64,000 nucleotides of DNA, taken from assembly GCF_002027705.1 (NCBI RefSeq), contig NZ_MBTG01000003.1, forward strand, positions 186,001-250,000. Reading direction: 5' to 3'. The notes under the pieces are model-generated. The model had not been told where the DNA came from and searched no databases. It saw nothing but the letters and a program-made list of their open reading frames with translations. Origin of the DNA: Paenibacillus ferrarius. GTDB taxonomy: Bacteria; Bacillota; Bacilli; Paenibacillales; NBRC-103111. This document shows, one piece after another, positions 53,393-62,607 of this stretch (positions are counted from its first letter, which is position 1; every line of letters starts with the position of its first letter). The translations under genes were made by a program, and so were the position numbers.

Positions 53393-54259
53393 ATGAATTC
53401 TTATCGGATCCCTGAGATCGCTAAGCAATACACAGATTATGATATGATTCAAATTCACACAGACTTGCCCGATTTTCCGGAGCTTCGAACACGTCTGTTG
53501 TTTGCTTTTTTGAATGGCAGCAGCAAGCTAAGCGCTTCAAGCGAATTGTTTGCCTTAGCTACATCGCTGGTCCAGCTTGCACTCGACACCCATGATATGG
53601 TCATAGCTTCTAATGACATCAAAGAAAAGAAAGCAGCTAGATCGAGACAGTTGAAGGTTCTTGCAGGAGACTACTTCAGCTCCCGTTTCTACCATCTGTT
53701 GGCTCAGGCGGGTCAAATTGAAATCATTAAGCAGCTATCCGAAGCTATTTGTGAAGTCAATCGTCTGAAGATGAACTTGTATATCAAAATGAAACAATTG
53801 AAATTAACAGCAGAAGATTACCTCCACCAGACTGTGGAAATTAAATCTCAGCTTTTTTTGTCTTTCTCGGACCTCATGTCTGACACGTATGAACAAGATT
53901 GGCCGGACATTCTGAGAAGCTTTGCCCAATGCGAAATCATTTTTGAAGAAATTTTTCACATTGAAGCGATTGCCAGTTTCAGAGGAAGTTGGGCTTTCTG
54001 GCACATTCTACAGCATGGAACCAAAGAAGAACGGAAGCAGCTTCACGCAGAGGAATCAGACCAAACCAAAGTTCGCACGCTTTTACATAAGTATAATATC
54101 AAGTCTCAGCTTTATCAGATGCTTGATACGCATACGAAGCAACTGCAGGCGATCGTGCAGCAGCTGGACTCGGACAAACTAATAAGTGAACTGTTTCACA
54201 TAGGTGAGCCATTTCTTCGATTTTTAGCGAAGCCATCCAAAGTGATGGAAGAAATATGA
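53393..54259 (+). CDS. hepS: Heptaprenyl diphosphate synthase component I
   Basis: Small subunit that works with HepT to make the heptaprenyl side chain of menaquinone. At 288 residues it is helical and lacks DDxxD motifs, as expected for component I. ATG 53393 follows ACGGAGG. Identification rests on length, weak family resemblance and position before menG and hepT. Confidence 0.85.
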   Translation: MNSYRIPEIAKQYTDYDMIQIHTDLPDFPELRTRLLFAFLNGSSKLSASSELFALATSLVQLALDTHDMVIASNDIKEKKAARSRQLKVLAGDYFSSRFYHLLAQAGQIEIIKQLSEAICEVNRLKMNLYIKMKQLKLTAEDYLHQTVEIKSQLFLSFSDLMSDTYEQDWPDILRSFAQCEIIFEEIFHIEAIASFRGSWAFWHILQHGTKEERKQLHAEESDQTKVRTLLHKYNIKSQLYQMLDTHTKQLQAIVQQLDSDKLISELFHIGEPFLRFLAKPSKVMEEI

Positions 54260-54272
54260 GGTGACAGAACAG

Positions 54273-55022
54273 ATGAGTATGACAAAAGCAACGGGCAAGC
54301 CGAAGAAAAGCAAAGAAGAATTTGTGCATTCCGTCTTTGAGAGCATTGCCCCCAAGTATGATTTGATGAACAGCATATTGAGCTTTCGCAGGCATAAAGC
54401 ATGGCGGAAATTCACGATGAAGAAGATGAATGTTCAACCGGGAGATACGGCCATCGATATATGCTGCGGGACTTGTGATTGGACCATCAGCTTAGCTCAA
54501 GCAAGCGGCAATGGCAAAATGGTTGGATTGGATTTTAGTCAGAACATGCTCGATTATGGCGCAGAGAAAATTAAGAAGCTTCACTTGGACCAGCAGATAC
54601 AACTAATTCGCGGCAATGCGATGAGTCTTCCGTTTGACGACAACACATTTGATTTCGCTACCATCGGGTTCGCGCTGCGAAATGTCCCTGATCTGGAGCA
54701 GGTCATTCGTGAAATGCAGCGTGTCGTGAAGCCAGGAGGGCTAGTTGTGTCTTTAGAGCTGTCTAAGCCAACTTGGCAGCCTTTCAAGTCTATCTATTAT
54801 TTTTATTTTCAGCGTGTGTTGCCCTTTTTGGGAAAACTTATCGTTAAGAAATACGAGCAATACAAGTGGCTGCCGGAATCACTAGTTCATTTTCCGGACC
54901 ATAAGCAATTGGCTGTCATTTTTCAAAAGCAAGGTTTGGAACAAGTACAAGCTTACCCATTAACAGGTGGAGTTGCCGCATTACATTTAGGCACCAAGGG
55001 GAAAACGAAATCAGGAGTGTAA
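54273..55022 (+). CDS. menG: Demethylmenaquinone methyltransferase
   Basis: SAM-dependent last step of menaquinone synthesis (UbiE/MenG family). Motifs DICCGTCDW (SAM loop), GLDFSQNML and ATIGFALRNV are present. ATG 54273 (249 residues) follows GAGGTG; the GTG at 54261 is an alternative. The last step is common to the classical and futalosine pathways. Confidence 0.95.
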   Translation: MSMTKATGKPKKSKEEFVHSVFESIAPKYDLMNSILSFRRHKAWRKFTMKKMNVQPGDTAIDICCGTCDWTISLAQASGNGKMVGLDFSQNMLDYGAEKIKKLHLDQQIQLIRGNAMSLPFDDNTFDFATIGFALRNVPDLEQVIREMQRVVKPGGLVVSLELSKPTWQPFKSIYYFYFQRVLPFLGKLIVKKYEQYKWLPESLVHFPDHKQLAVIFQKQGLEQVQAYPLTGGVAALHLGTKGKTKSGV

Positions 55023-55029
55023 TCAGCAT

Positions 55030-55905
55030 ATGTTTACTAAACTTAAAATTTTTCTGGAAATGATTAAATTCGAACACAGTGTTTTTGCTTTGCCGTTTGC
55101 TTTCATGGGAGCTATTCTGGGATCTGTTGTGTTAAATGGTCATCTGCCCAGCTGGGCGCAGATTGGCTGGATCACTCTGGCGATGGTAGGAGCGAGAACC
55201 GCCGCGATGGCGTTGAATCGTGTTATTGATAAGGCAATTGATAAACGCAATCCACGCACAGAGAATCGTGCCATTCCAGCAGGACTCATTTCGATCCCGC
55301 AGGTCATTATTTACATTATTATTTCCTTCGCCTTACTGTTTTGGGCAACATCCAATTTAAGCGCTTTGTCCATGAAACTGCTACCGATTGCAGTGTTTTT
55401 TCTTGTCTTTTACTCATATACCAAAAGGTTTACATGGACATGCCACTTTGTATTAGGCTTAACGCTAGGCTTAGCCCCGCTTGGGGGCTGGATCGCTGTA
55501 ACAGGCCATTTCACGTGGTCTTCGCTCATTTTCTACTTGACGGTCGTATGCTGGAGCTCAGGGTTTGATTTGATCTATGCCTGCCAGGATGCAGAATTTG
55601 ATCGAAAAGAAGGCTTGCATTCCTTGCCGAGTCGGTTTGGCATCAAAGCTGCTCTAAATACAGCTCGTATCTTGCATGTGCTCACTGCTGTAGGACTTGT
55701 CGCTTTATTTTTCATCACACATTTGAGCTGGTTTTATTTAATCGGTCTCGTCATTGCTTATGTGATTTTGTACAAAGAACACCGTCTTGTTTCTCCACAG
55801 GATTTGTCCAAATTGAATACTGCATTCTTCACGATGAATGGAATTTTGAGCTTGGTCATGTTTGCTTTCACTTTGATTGATGTGCTTGTGAGGCAGCATT
55901 CATGA
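55030..55905 (+). CDS. UbiA-family prenyltransferase of menaquinone synthesis (MqnP-like)
   Basis: Polytopic prenyltransferase, 291 residues, that attaches the polyprenyl tail to an aromatic acid. Both acidic motifs are intact: NRVIDKAID followed by KRNPRTENR, and QDAEFDRKEG. Neighbouring UbiX and MqnA genes point to the futalosine pathway rather than MenA. It overlaps ubiX by four bases (ATGA). Confidence 0.9.
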   Translation: MFTKLKIFLEMIKFEHSVFALPFAFMGAILGSVVLNGHLPSWAQIGWITLAMVGARTAAMALNRVIDKAIDKRNPRTENRAIPAGLISIPQVIIYIIISFALLFWATSNLSALSMKLLPIAVFFLVFYSYTKRFTWTCHFVLGLTLGLAPLGGWIAVTGHFTWSSLIFYLTVVCWSSGFDLIYACQDAEFDRKEGLHSLPSRFGIKAALNTARILHVLTAVGLVALFFITHLSWFYLIGLVIAYVILYKEHRLVSPQDLSKLNTAFFTMNGILSLVMFAFTLIDVLVRQHS

Positions 55906-56513
55906 ACGGGAATTGGGTAGTCGGGCTAACAGGGGCGAGTGGTGCAATCTATGGTGTGCGACTCGTTCAAGTGCTGCTGGATCAAGGCTTAGATGTACAC
56001 TTGATAATTACAGAGGCTGGCTGGAGAGTTCTGCATGATGAACTGGATTGGCAAGCAAGCAAACGCCAAGAGATGCTGCAAGCGCATTTTGGCGGCCGAG
56101 CAGGCTCCTATGTGTTTCATCCGATTGCCGATATTGGAGCTACGGTTGCAAGTGGCTCCTTTCGCACCAAAGGGATGGTAGTCATCCCCTGTTCTATGGG
56201 TACTTTGTCCGGCATCGCACATGGTTCGTCCGATAATTTAATGGAGCGAACGGCAGATGTTATGCTCAAAGAAGGAAGAAAATTAATTCTGGTTCCAAGG
56301 GAAACCCCATTGCATGCCATACATTTGGAGAACATGCTGACTTTATCCAGAATGGGGGTACGCATGCTTCCGGCGATGCCGGCCTTCTATAATCGTCCGA
56401 ACTCCATTGAGGAGATGGTCGATTTTTTGGTGGGTAAAGTGCTGGATAGCATGGAGATTGAGCATTCCTTGTACCGAAGATGGGGAGATAATCATGAGCA
56501 GCCAAGACCCTAA
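55902..56513 (+). CDS. ubiX: UbiX-type flavin prenyltransferase
   Basis: Makes prenylated FMN, the cofactor of UbiD-type decarboxylases. N-terminal GLTGASGAIYGVRL flavin loop and SMGTLSGIAHGSSDNL are typical; 203 residues. It lies in a UbiA-UbiX-MqnA set; the UbiD-type decarboxylase is not in the window. The gene overlaps mqnA by 20 bases. Confidence 0.93.
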   Translation: MNGNWVVGLTGASGAIYGVRLVQVLLDQGLDVHLIITEAGWRVLHDELDWQASKRQEMLQAHFGGRAGSYVFHPIADIGATVASGSFRTKGMVVIPCSMGTLSGIAHGSSDNLMERTADVMLKEGRKLILVPRETPLHAIHLENMLTLSRMGVRMLPAMPAFYNRPNSIEEMVDFLVGKVLDSMEIEHSLYRRWGDNHEQPRP

Positions 56514-57357
56514 AATACGCATAGGCCGAATTAATTATACGAACGTTTGGCCCATTTATTACTACTTTCCTGAACTGATGAACAGCAGCGAGGTAGAAAT
56601 TATTGAACAAGTCCCAACTTCACTGAATCAAGCGATGAAAGCTGGCAGCATCGATATGGGGCCGATATCCTCCTTTGCTTACGGAGAATCGTTTGAGCAG
56701 TATTTGTTATATCCCGATCTCTCCGTTAGCGCTTATGGAGAAGTAAACTCCATTCTGCTCTTTCATGAAAAGCCGCTGCGCGAAATAGCAAATGGGCACA
56801 TCGTCTTGCCAACCACCTCGGCAACATCCGTCAACTTACTTAAAATTATTCTCGAAAAGTTTTATAATGGAAAACCAACCTACGAATACGCACAGCCGAA
56901 TATTGCTCAAATGATGGAACGGGCAGATGCGGCTTTATTAATCGGTGACGATGCCATCAAAGAGAACTGGCGCAATAAAACGTATATGATTACGGATCTT
57001 GGGCAAGAATGGGCCAAATGGACTGGACAATGGATGTCCTTCGCCGTCTGGGCCATTCGCAAAGAAACAGCAGAGCAGTACCCCGAGCTGGTGGCGGAGG
57101 CGTTCAATGCGTTTATGGCAAGCAAAGCGAAAGCACACAACGATCCGCTGGAAATGATGCAAGAGGCGCAAGATGCTGTAGGGGGCACATCGGATTATTG
57201 GCATCATTATTTTCATACATTATGCTATGATTTTGGACCGGAACAATGGGATGGACTTGCTCTGTATTACAAGTACTGCTATGAGCTTGGTTTCCTGCCG
57301 AAGCCAGTTAGCATCGCTTTATGGTCAGAGAATAAAGTGGCACGGGTGACTGAATGA
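56494..57357 (+). CDS. mqnA: Chorismate dehydratase of the futalosine menaquinone pathway
   Basis: Converts chorismate to 3-[(1-carboxyvinyl)oxy]benzoate, the committed futalosine step. The 287 residues have the periplasmic-binding-protein-like fold of the MqnA family with RIGRINYTNVWPI and the SSFAYGES substrate loop. ATG 56494 follows GGGGAGA inside ubiX. Its presence implies futalosine rather than MenFDHCEB synthesis. Its substrate is supplied by aroC in the same window. Confidence 0.95.
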   Translation: MSSQDPKIRIGRINYTNVWPIYYYFPELMNSSEVEIIEQVPTSLNQAMKAGSIDMGPISSFAYGESFEQYLLYPDLSVSAYGEVNSILLFHEKPLREIANGHIVLPTTSATSVNLLKIILEKFYNGKPTYEYAQPNIAQMMERADAALLIGDDAIKENWRNKTYMITDLGQEWAKWTGQWMSFAVWAIRKETAEQYPELVAEAFNAFMASKAKAHNDPLEMMQEAQDAVGGTSDYWHHYFHTLCYDFGPEQWDGLALYYKYCYELGFLPKPVSIALWSENKVARVTE

Positions 57358-58331
57358 AAAATTTAATGGATATCTATACAAGAAAGAAAAAAGATATAGC
57401 AGCGATTGAAAAAGAGCTCGAAGAAAGCGTGTATACCGATCATTCGATGCTGAGAGAAACGTCTATGCATTTGCTGAAAGCAGGGGGCAAGCGAATACGC
57501 CCTGTTTTCGTACTTCTCTCTGGTGAATTCGGCAATTATCAGCTGCAGACGATGAAAAGGGTGGCTGTTCCCTTGGAGTTAATTCATATGGCCTCGCTCG
57601 TTCATGACGATGTCATTGATGATGCCAATACTAGGCGTGGCCAATTGACGGTCCGTTCCAAATGGGACAATCGCATTGCGATGTTCACAGGGGATTACAT
57701 TTTCGCCAAAGCACTTGGGGTCATCACGCAAATCCCCAAGCCGGCTGTCCATCAGATCATGTCCAAAGCGATCGTCGAGATGTCAATTGGAGAAATGGAG
57801 CAAATTCGCTTCTTTTTTCATTCCGAACAATCCATCCGAGATTACTTGCTGAGAATCAGACGTAAAACGGCTTTGCTTATCGCGATTTCTTGTCAACTGG
57901 GGGCTATAGCGTCAGATGCGCCTGACTGGATTTGCAACAAGCTGTATTCCTTTGGCTACAATGCTGGAATGGCTTTTCAAATTCGAGATGACATCCTTGA
58001 TTTGATTGGAACCGAGAAACAAATCGGCAAGCCGCCCGGCAGTGATGTGAAACAGGGCAATATTACGATTCCTGTGCTGCTCGCCATGCAGGATCCTGCA
58101 TTAAAGCCATTTATTTTATCCGAATTAGAGCGTATACATCAATTAGACGGACAAACGGACGTCAGCCGTTTTCTAGATGCAATTCGGTCCAGCAAAGGGA
58201 TCGACCAAGCGGAGGCGCTTTCCCAGAAATACATTGACAAGGCCATTGCTGCCCTTGATTCGCTGCCTCAAACACAAGCCAAGAAAGACCTGACTGAAAT
58301 CGCACATTTTTTCGGAAATCGTTCGTACTAA
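57354..58331 (+). CDS. hepT: Heptaprenyl diphosphate synthase component II
   Basis: Catalytic trans-prenyl synthase subunit, 325 residues. First aspartate motif HDDVIDDANTRRG and second DDILD are intact, with GGKRIRP in front. It overlaps mqnA by four bases (ATGA), making a tight operon hepS-menG-ubiA-ubiX-mqnA-hepT. Confidence 0.95.
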   Translation: MKNLMDIYTRKKKDIAAIEKELEESVYTDHSMLRETSMHLLKAGGKRIRPVFVLLSGEFGNYQLQTMKRVAVPLELIHMASLVHDDVIDDANTRRGQLTVRSKWDNRIAMFTGDYIFAKALGVITQIPKPAVHQIMSKAIVEMSIGEMEQIRFFFHSEQSIRDYLLRIRRKTALLIAISCQLGAIASDAPDWICNKLYSFGYNAGMAFQIRDDILDLIGTEKQIGKPPGSDVKQGNITIPVLLAMQDPALKPFILSELERIHQLDGQTDVSRFLDAIRSSKGIDQAEALSQKYIDKAIAALDSLPQTQAKKDLTEIAHFFGNRSY

Positions 58332-58339
58332 GGACCATT

Positions 58340-58368
58340 TGAGAAATGCTGCCAAAAAGTGTAAACTA
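58340..58368 (+). promoter_or_regulatory. Candidate promoter of ndk
   Basis: TTGAGA, a 17-base spacer and TAAACT; a moderate sigma-A match before ndk. Confidence 0.4.
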
Positions 58369-58452
58369 ATGCTTACTACATAGCTTAAACCTTACTGAGT
58401 AAATGCTTACGATATCAATTCCTGACGAAAACTCAAAGGAGGAAGTCCTGAC

Positions 58453-58896
58453 ATGGAAAAAACATTTTTGATGGTTAAGCCTGATGGCGTGCAGCGCGGT
58501 CTCATCGGTGAAATCGTAAAACGATTCGAACAGAAGGGCTTTCAATTAATCGGCGGCAAGCTGACGATGGTAACGAGAGCGCAAGCAGAGTTTCATTATG
58601 CCGAGCATGAAGGTAAAGACTTCTATGAAAGACTAGTGAACTTCATTACATCGGGACCTGTATTCGCCATGGTATGGCAAGGGGATCAAGTGATTCCTTT
58701 ATCGCGTACATTGATCGGCAAGACCAATTCACTAGAAGCTGCTCCAGGGACGATTCGTGGGGACTACGCGGTTCATACGAATTTTAATTTGATTCATGGA
58801 TCGGACTCACCGGAAAGCGCTGAACGCGAAATCGGCAATTTCTTTCAAGCGGACGAGCTGATCACATACAGCAAAGTGGTTCAACAATGGATCTAA
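58453..58896 (+). CDS. ndk: Nucleoside diphosphate kinase
   Basis: Transfers phosphate between nucleoside tri- and diphosphates through a phosphohistidine. The active-site stretch [16 protein letters not shown] carries the catalytic histidine; 147 residues is normal. AAAGGAGGAAG lies before the ATG. It is monocistronic with a terminator, in the Bacillus position between hepT and cheR. Confidence 0.97.
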   Translation: MEKTFLMVKPDGVQRGLIGEIVKRFEQKGFQLIGGKLTMVTRAQAEFHYAEHEGKDFYERLVNFITSGPVFAMVWQGDQVIPLSRTLIGKTNSLEAAPGTIRGDYAVHTNFNLIHGSDSPESAEREIGNFFQADELITYSKVVQQWI

Positions 58897-58911
58897 TTGG
58901 AGCAATGGACT

Positions 58912-58950
58912 AAGAATCTGCCATCTTTTTGGATGCAGGTTCTTTTTTTT
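58912..58950 (+). terminator. Terminator after ndk
   Basis: AGAA.CTG.CATC pairs with G.ATG.AG.TTCT across loop TTTTT, and a run of eight T follows. Confidence 0.85.
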
Positions 58951-59023
58951 GTCGTTTTATGAAGGATTCTAACGGTAACCTACAGAATGTATCAATGAGA
59001 ATATGTCAGGGTAGGTGGACAAC

Positions 59024-59806
59024 ATGGAAGATCAAGATTTTTTATTGTTTATAAAAAAAGTGAAAGAGCACACGTCCATTGATCTTGCTTTGTATAAAGA
59101 AGCTCAAATGAAAAGACGGTTAACCACTTTGCGGATGAAACGCGGATACGATACATTCGTTGCTTTCTTTGATGCAATGATGAAAAATAAAGAACTGTTT
59201 TATGAATTCTTAGACCGCATGACGATCAATGTCTCCGAGTTTTGGCGGAATCCGAATCGCTGGGAGTTGGTTGAGCAAAAGTTTGTTCCCGATATGCTGA
59301 AGAAAAACCGTCGCTTGAAAGTATGGAGCGCTGCGTGCTCAACAGGCGAAGAACCATATACACTAGCCATGATCTTGGCCGAGCAGGGCGCATTGAACGA
59401 AGTTCATTTGCTTGCGACGGATATCGACGATGGGGCGTTGGACAAGGCGCGCAAAGGTGTCTATCTGGAGCGTTCTTTAAGAGATGTGCCGGAGAAATAT
59501 GTGAAGAAATATTTCCGTCAAGATCAGTTGATGCACTATATTACAGATGATCTGAAGAAGACGATTAAATTTCAGAAGCAGAATCTGCTGGTCGATACCT
59601 TTGACACCGGATTCGATCTCATCGTTTGCCGGAATGTCATCATTTACTTCACAGAAGAAGCCAAGCATGTTTTGTATCAAAAGTTTTCGAAAGCCTTGAA
59701 ACCGGGCGGTTTGCTGTTCGTTGGCTCGACAGAGCAAATTTTTTCTCCGTCGCAATATGACTTGGAACCGGCAGATACGTTCTTTTATCGCAAGAAGGGT
59801 GTATAA
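59024..59806 (+). CDS. cheR: Chemotaxis protein methyltransferase
   Basis: SAM-dependent methyltransferase that methylates glutamates of chemoreceptors. N-terminal helical domain with MTINVSEFWRNPNRWE, then SAM site SAACSTGEEPYTLAM and FDLIVCRNVIIYF. ATG 59024 is preferred with AGGTGG upstream, giving 260 residues. Other che genes are not in this window; Bacillus has it at the same place. Confidence 0.95.
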   Translation: MEDQDFLLFIKKVKEHTSIDLALYKEAQMKRRLTTLRMKRGYDTFVAFFDAMMKNKELFYEFLDRMTINVSEFWRNPNRWELVEQKFVPDMLKKNRRLKVWSAACSTGEEPYTLAMILAEQGALNEVHLLATDIDDGALDKARKGVYLERSLRDVPEKYVKKYFRQDQLMHYITDDLKKTIKFQKQNLLVDTFDTGFDLIVCRNVIIYFTEEAKHVLYQKFSKALKPGGLLFVGSTEQIFSPSQYDLEPADTFFYRKKGV

Positions 59807-59940
59807 GATCTTCCATATCTTCCAATACTAAGAGTAACTAAGTCTAAGCTTATACGGATGCAGTCATGATTGATTACGGCAACGTCAGTAAAGTTTACGG
59901 TATCTGTCTTGGTTTAAGCAGAAACTCCTAGGGGGCTCTT

Positions 59941-60105
59941 ATGGACAAACGCAAGGTAATCACCGCTTATCGCAGGGGAATGATTTCTATTCAGGAATGT
60001 GCGCAAATTTTGGGTGTCGACTCGTCACAGATTATGGGATTGATGAATGATCCACAGATGGCCGAATTACCGAGAGTTATCCAGAAGCAGCCAATGCTCG
60101 GATAA
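59941..60105 (+). CDS. Small helical, possibly DNA-binding protein
   Basis: A 54-residue protein starting MDKRKVITAYRRGMISIQEC. Residues about 8-35 could form a helix-turn-helix (IQECAQILGVDSSQIMGLMN), as in excisionase-like or sigma-70 region 4-like small regulators. TAGGGGG precedes the ATG. It lies between cheR and aroC. No family recognised; the HTH reading is a pattern guess. Confidence 0.65.
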   Translation: MDKRKVITAYRRGMISIQECAQILGVDSSQIMGLMNDPQMAELPRVIQKQPMLG

Positions 60106-60128
60106 TATTTGCTCCTGATCAGATGTTG

Positions 60129-60177
60129 ACACGCTTACGCTAAAGGGTTTTTTCCTTGTCGCGAGGCGTGTTTTTTG
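60129..60177 (+). terminator. Weak terminator-like structure before the aro promoter
   Basis: ACACGC pairs with GCGTGT over a long interrupted loop and ends in six T. Stability is doubtful. Confidence 0.35.
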
Positions 60178-60188
60178 CGTTAACGCTG

Positions 60189-60217
60189 TTGCCAAACCAC
60201 AGTACCTATACTATAAT
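60189..60217 (+). promoter_or_regulatory. Sigma-A promoter of aroC-aroB-aroH
   Basis: TTGCCA (60189-60194), 17-base spacer, perfect TATAAT (60212-60217). The leader to aroC is about 120 bases. Confidence 0.78.
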
Positions 60218-60344
60218 GACAAAAGGTAATCGCGCGTCAAAGCGCTAAAGTGTTCGACAGGACATACATACGAAAATCATAAATGAATCAGCGAATGTTA
60301 TCGAAGCCAGTATTGATTCGCCATACTTTAGGGGGTAACGGATT

Positions 60345-61508
60345 GTGAGATATTTAACAGCAGGAGAAACGCACGGACCGCAGCTCACTGCGATAATTGA
60401 AGGGTTTCCAAGCAATGTAACCTTGAACTTTGAAGATCTTAACTTTCAACTACATAGACGTCAGAAGGGTTACGGTCGTGGTCGTCGGATGCAGATTGAG
60501 AAGGATACTGCGACAATTGCGGGCGGTGTGCGCCATGGCAAAACAACGGGAGCTCCGATTGCGCTTGTTGTCGTTAATAATGATTGGAAACATTGGACAA
60601 CGGTTATGGGGATTGAACCCGTAGAAGAGGACAACGAAGGCAAACGTCGTGTGAATCGCCCCCGTCCAGGACATGCGGATTTAAACGGCGGTCTGAAATA
60701 TAATCAAAAGGATCTGCGCAATATTCTCGAGCGTTCCAGTGCGCGTGAAACGACGATGCGCGTTGCGACAGGAGCAGTTGCACGTCAATTGCTTGCTGAG
60801 TTCGGCATTAAAGTAGCTGGACAAGTGATCCGAATTGGCGATGTAGAAGTGAAACGTCAAGAGCTGCCAGTTGATGAGCTTATCCGTATTACGGAAGAAT
60901 CACCTGTACGCGTCGTAGATAAAGAAGCGGAAGCTCAAATGATCGCGGCTATCGATGCTGCCAAAGAAGATGGCGACACGCTGGGCGGTATTGTTGAAGT
61001 CATCATTGAAGGCGTGCCGGTAGGGCTGGGCAGTCATGTTCAGTGGGATCGCAAGCTCGATGGCAAAATCGCACAAGCAGTCCTTTCTATTCAAGCGTTC
61101 AAGGGCGTTGAATTTGGGATTGGTTTTGAAGCAGCGGAGCGCAGAGGCTCCAATGTGCATGATGAGATCCTGTACACACAGGAAAATGGCTTCAGCCGCA
61201 GAACGAACCGCGCTGGCGGCTTCGAAGGCGGTATGACTACAGGCGAGCAAATTATCGTGCGCGGTGTCATGAAACCTATTTCTACTTTATACAAACCGCT
61301 GCAAAGCGTGGATATTGACACGAAAGAAGTATTCACAGCTCAAGTAGAACGCTCCGATACTTGCGCAGTGCCAGCGGCAGGCGTCATTATGGAAAATGTG
61401 ATTGCTTGGGAAGTGGCGAATGCGTTCTTGGATAAATTCGGCGGCGATTCCATCGAAGAAATCCGCGCGAATTTGAACAACTTCCTAGCGCAAGTGGAGA
61501 GCTACTAA
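60345..61508 (+). CDS. aroC: Chorismate synthase
   Basis: Last shikimate-pathway step, FMN-dependent elimination giving chorismate (called aroF in Bacillus). The 387 residues include [10 protein letters not shown] and RSSARET with the arginine and histidine of the active site. GTG 60345 follows TTTAGGGGG. It heads aroC-aroB-aroH, whose product feeds trpE and mqnA. Confidence 0.97.
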   Translation: MRYLTAGETHGPQLTAIIEGFPSNVTLNFEDLNFQLHRRQKGYGRGRRMQIEKDTATIAGGVRHGKTTGAPIALVVVNNDWKHWTTVMGIEPVEEDNEGKRRVNRPRPGHADLNGGLKYNQKDLRNILERSSARETTMRVATGAVARQLLAEFGIKVAGQVIRIGDVEVKRQELPVDELIRITEESPVRVVDKEAEAQMIAAIDAAKEDGDTLGGIVEVIIEGVPVGLGSHVQWDRKLDGKIAQAVLSIQAFKGVEFGIGFEAAERRGSNVHDEILYTQENGFSRRTNRAGGFEGGMTTGEQIIVRGVMKPISTLYKPLQSVDIDTKEVFTAQVERSDTCAVPAAGVIMENVIAWEVANAFLDKFGGDSIEEIRANLNNFLAQVESY

Positions 61509-61509
61509 T

Positions 61510-62604
61510 ATGAGAGAGCTCACAGTAGAGCTTGGCGATCGGTCTTATCCTATTTATATCGGTCAAGGGATTCTGAACCAAATTACGGAATATTTCGACC
61601 GTGCGAAGCTCAGCCGCAAGTCGCCGCTGCTCATCGTCACGGACGAAGAGGTAGCGCCACTGCATCTGGAGCGCGTCTTGACGCTGCTCCGTGAAGGCGG
61701 CTACGCCGTTACAGCCTGCGTCGTCCCCGCAGGCGAAACATCCAAGTCCCTCGCGCAGCTCGAGGGAATCGTCTCAGCCGCCCTCCAGGCGGGCCTTGAT
61801 CGCAGCTCTGCGATCGTGGCCCTCGGAGGAGGCGTGGTCGGCGATCTCGCCGGCTTCGCGGCGGCGAGCTTCATGCGCGGGGTCCGCTTCGTGCAGATCC
61901 CGACGACCATCCTTGCCCACGACAGCTCTGTCGGCGGCAAGGTAGCGGTCAACCATCCGATGGCGAAGAACATCATCGGAGCGTTTCACCAGCCTGAGTT
62001 CGTTCTCTTCGATATCGAGCTGCTGTTGACATTGCCGCCCCGCCAGGTGAAGGCGGGCCTCTCTGAAGTGATCAAGCACGGCTTGATCTGGGACGCCGCA
62101 TTCACGCAGTGGTGCGACGACAACGCAGCTAAGCTGCTGGCTCTTGATCCAGAAGCGCTTAGCTATGCGCTTTATATAGGTTGCCAAGTCAAGGCGATCG
62201 TTGTTTCTCAAGATGAGCGAGAGAATGATCTTCGAGCGATTCTGAATCTCGGACATACGATCGGACATGCGTTGGAAGCAGTTGCCGGTTACGGCGAGCT
62301 GCTGCATGGAGAAGCCATTGCGATTGGAATGGTAGGAGCAGCTAAACTTGCTCAGCAGTTTGGCTATGCCGAAGAGATCCATGAAGTCACCAAAGGCTTG
62401 TTCGTGAAATTTGGTTTGCCTGTCCAGATCCCGGCTCATTTGGATACGGATAGTATTATGAGTGCAATGATGCATGATAAGAAATTCAAAGAAGGCACGA
62501 TGGTTTACATCATTCCGACGGAGATCGGCAAAGTGGAAATCCGCAAGGATGTTACTGAGGATCAAGTCAGACAAATTGTTGAGCTTCTAAAAGAGGAGAG
62601 TTAG
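61510..62604 (+). CDS. aroB: 3-dehydroquinate synthase
   Basis: Converts DAHP to 3-dehydroquinate, NAD and zinc dependent. GGGVVGDLAGF carries the NAD-binding loop, and the metal-binding glutamate and histidines occur in GLSEVIKHG, NLGHTIGHALE and LLHGEAIAIG. 364 residues. It begins one base after aroC. A GC-rich patch covers about 61700-62090, in contrast to the rest of the gene. Confidence 0.97.
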   Translation: MRELTVELGDRSYPIYIGQGILNQITEYFDRAKLSRKSPLLIVTDEEVAPLHLERVLTLLREGGYAVTACVVPAGETSKSLAQLEGIVSAALQAGLDRSSAIVALGGGVVGDLAGFAAASFMRGVRFVQIPTTILAHDSSVGGKVAVNHPMAKNIIGAFHQPEFVLFDIELLLTLPPRQVKAGLSEVIKHGLIWDAAFTQWCDDNAAKLLALDPEALSYALYIGCQVKAIVVSQDERENDLRAILNLGHTIGHALEAVAGYGELLHGEAIAIGMVGAAKLAQQFGYAEEIHEVTKGLFVKFGLPVQIPAHLDTDSIMSAMMHDKKFKEGTMVYIIPTEIGKVEIRKDVTEDQVRQIVELLKEES

Positions 62605-62607
62605 CCA

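Noticed and set aside
61774-62574. 266-residue minus-strand ORF inside aroB
   Set aside because: Antisense shadow of the GC-rich part of aroB, lacking promoter and ribosome site.
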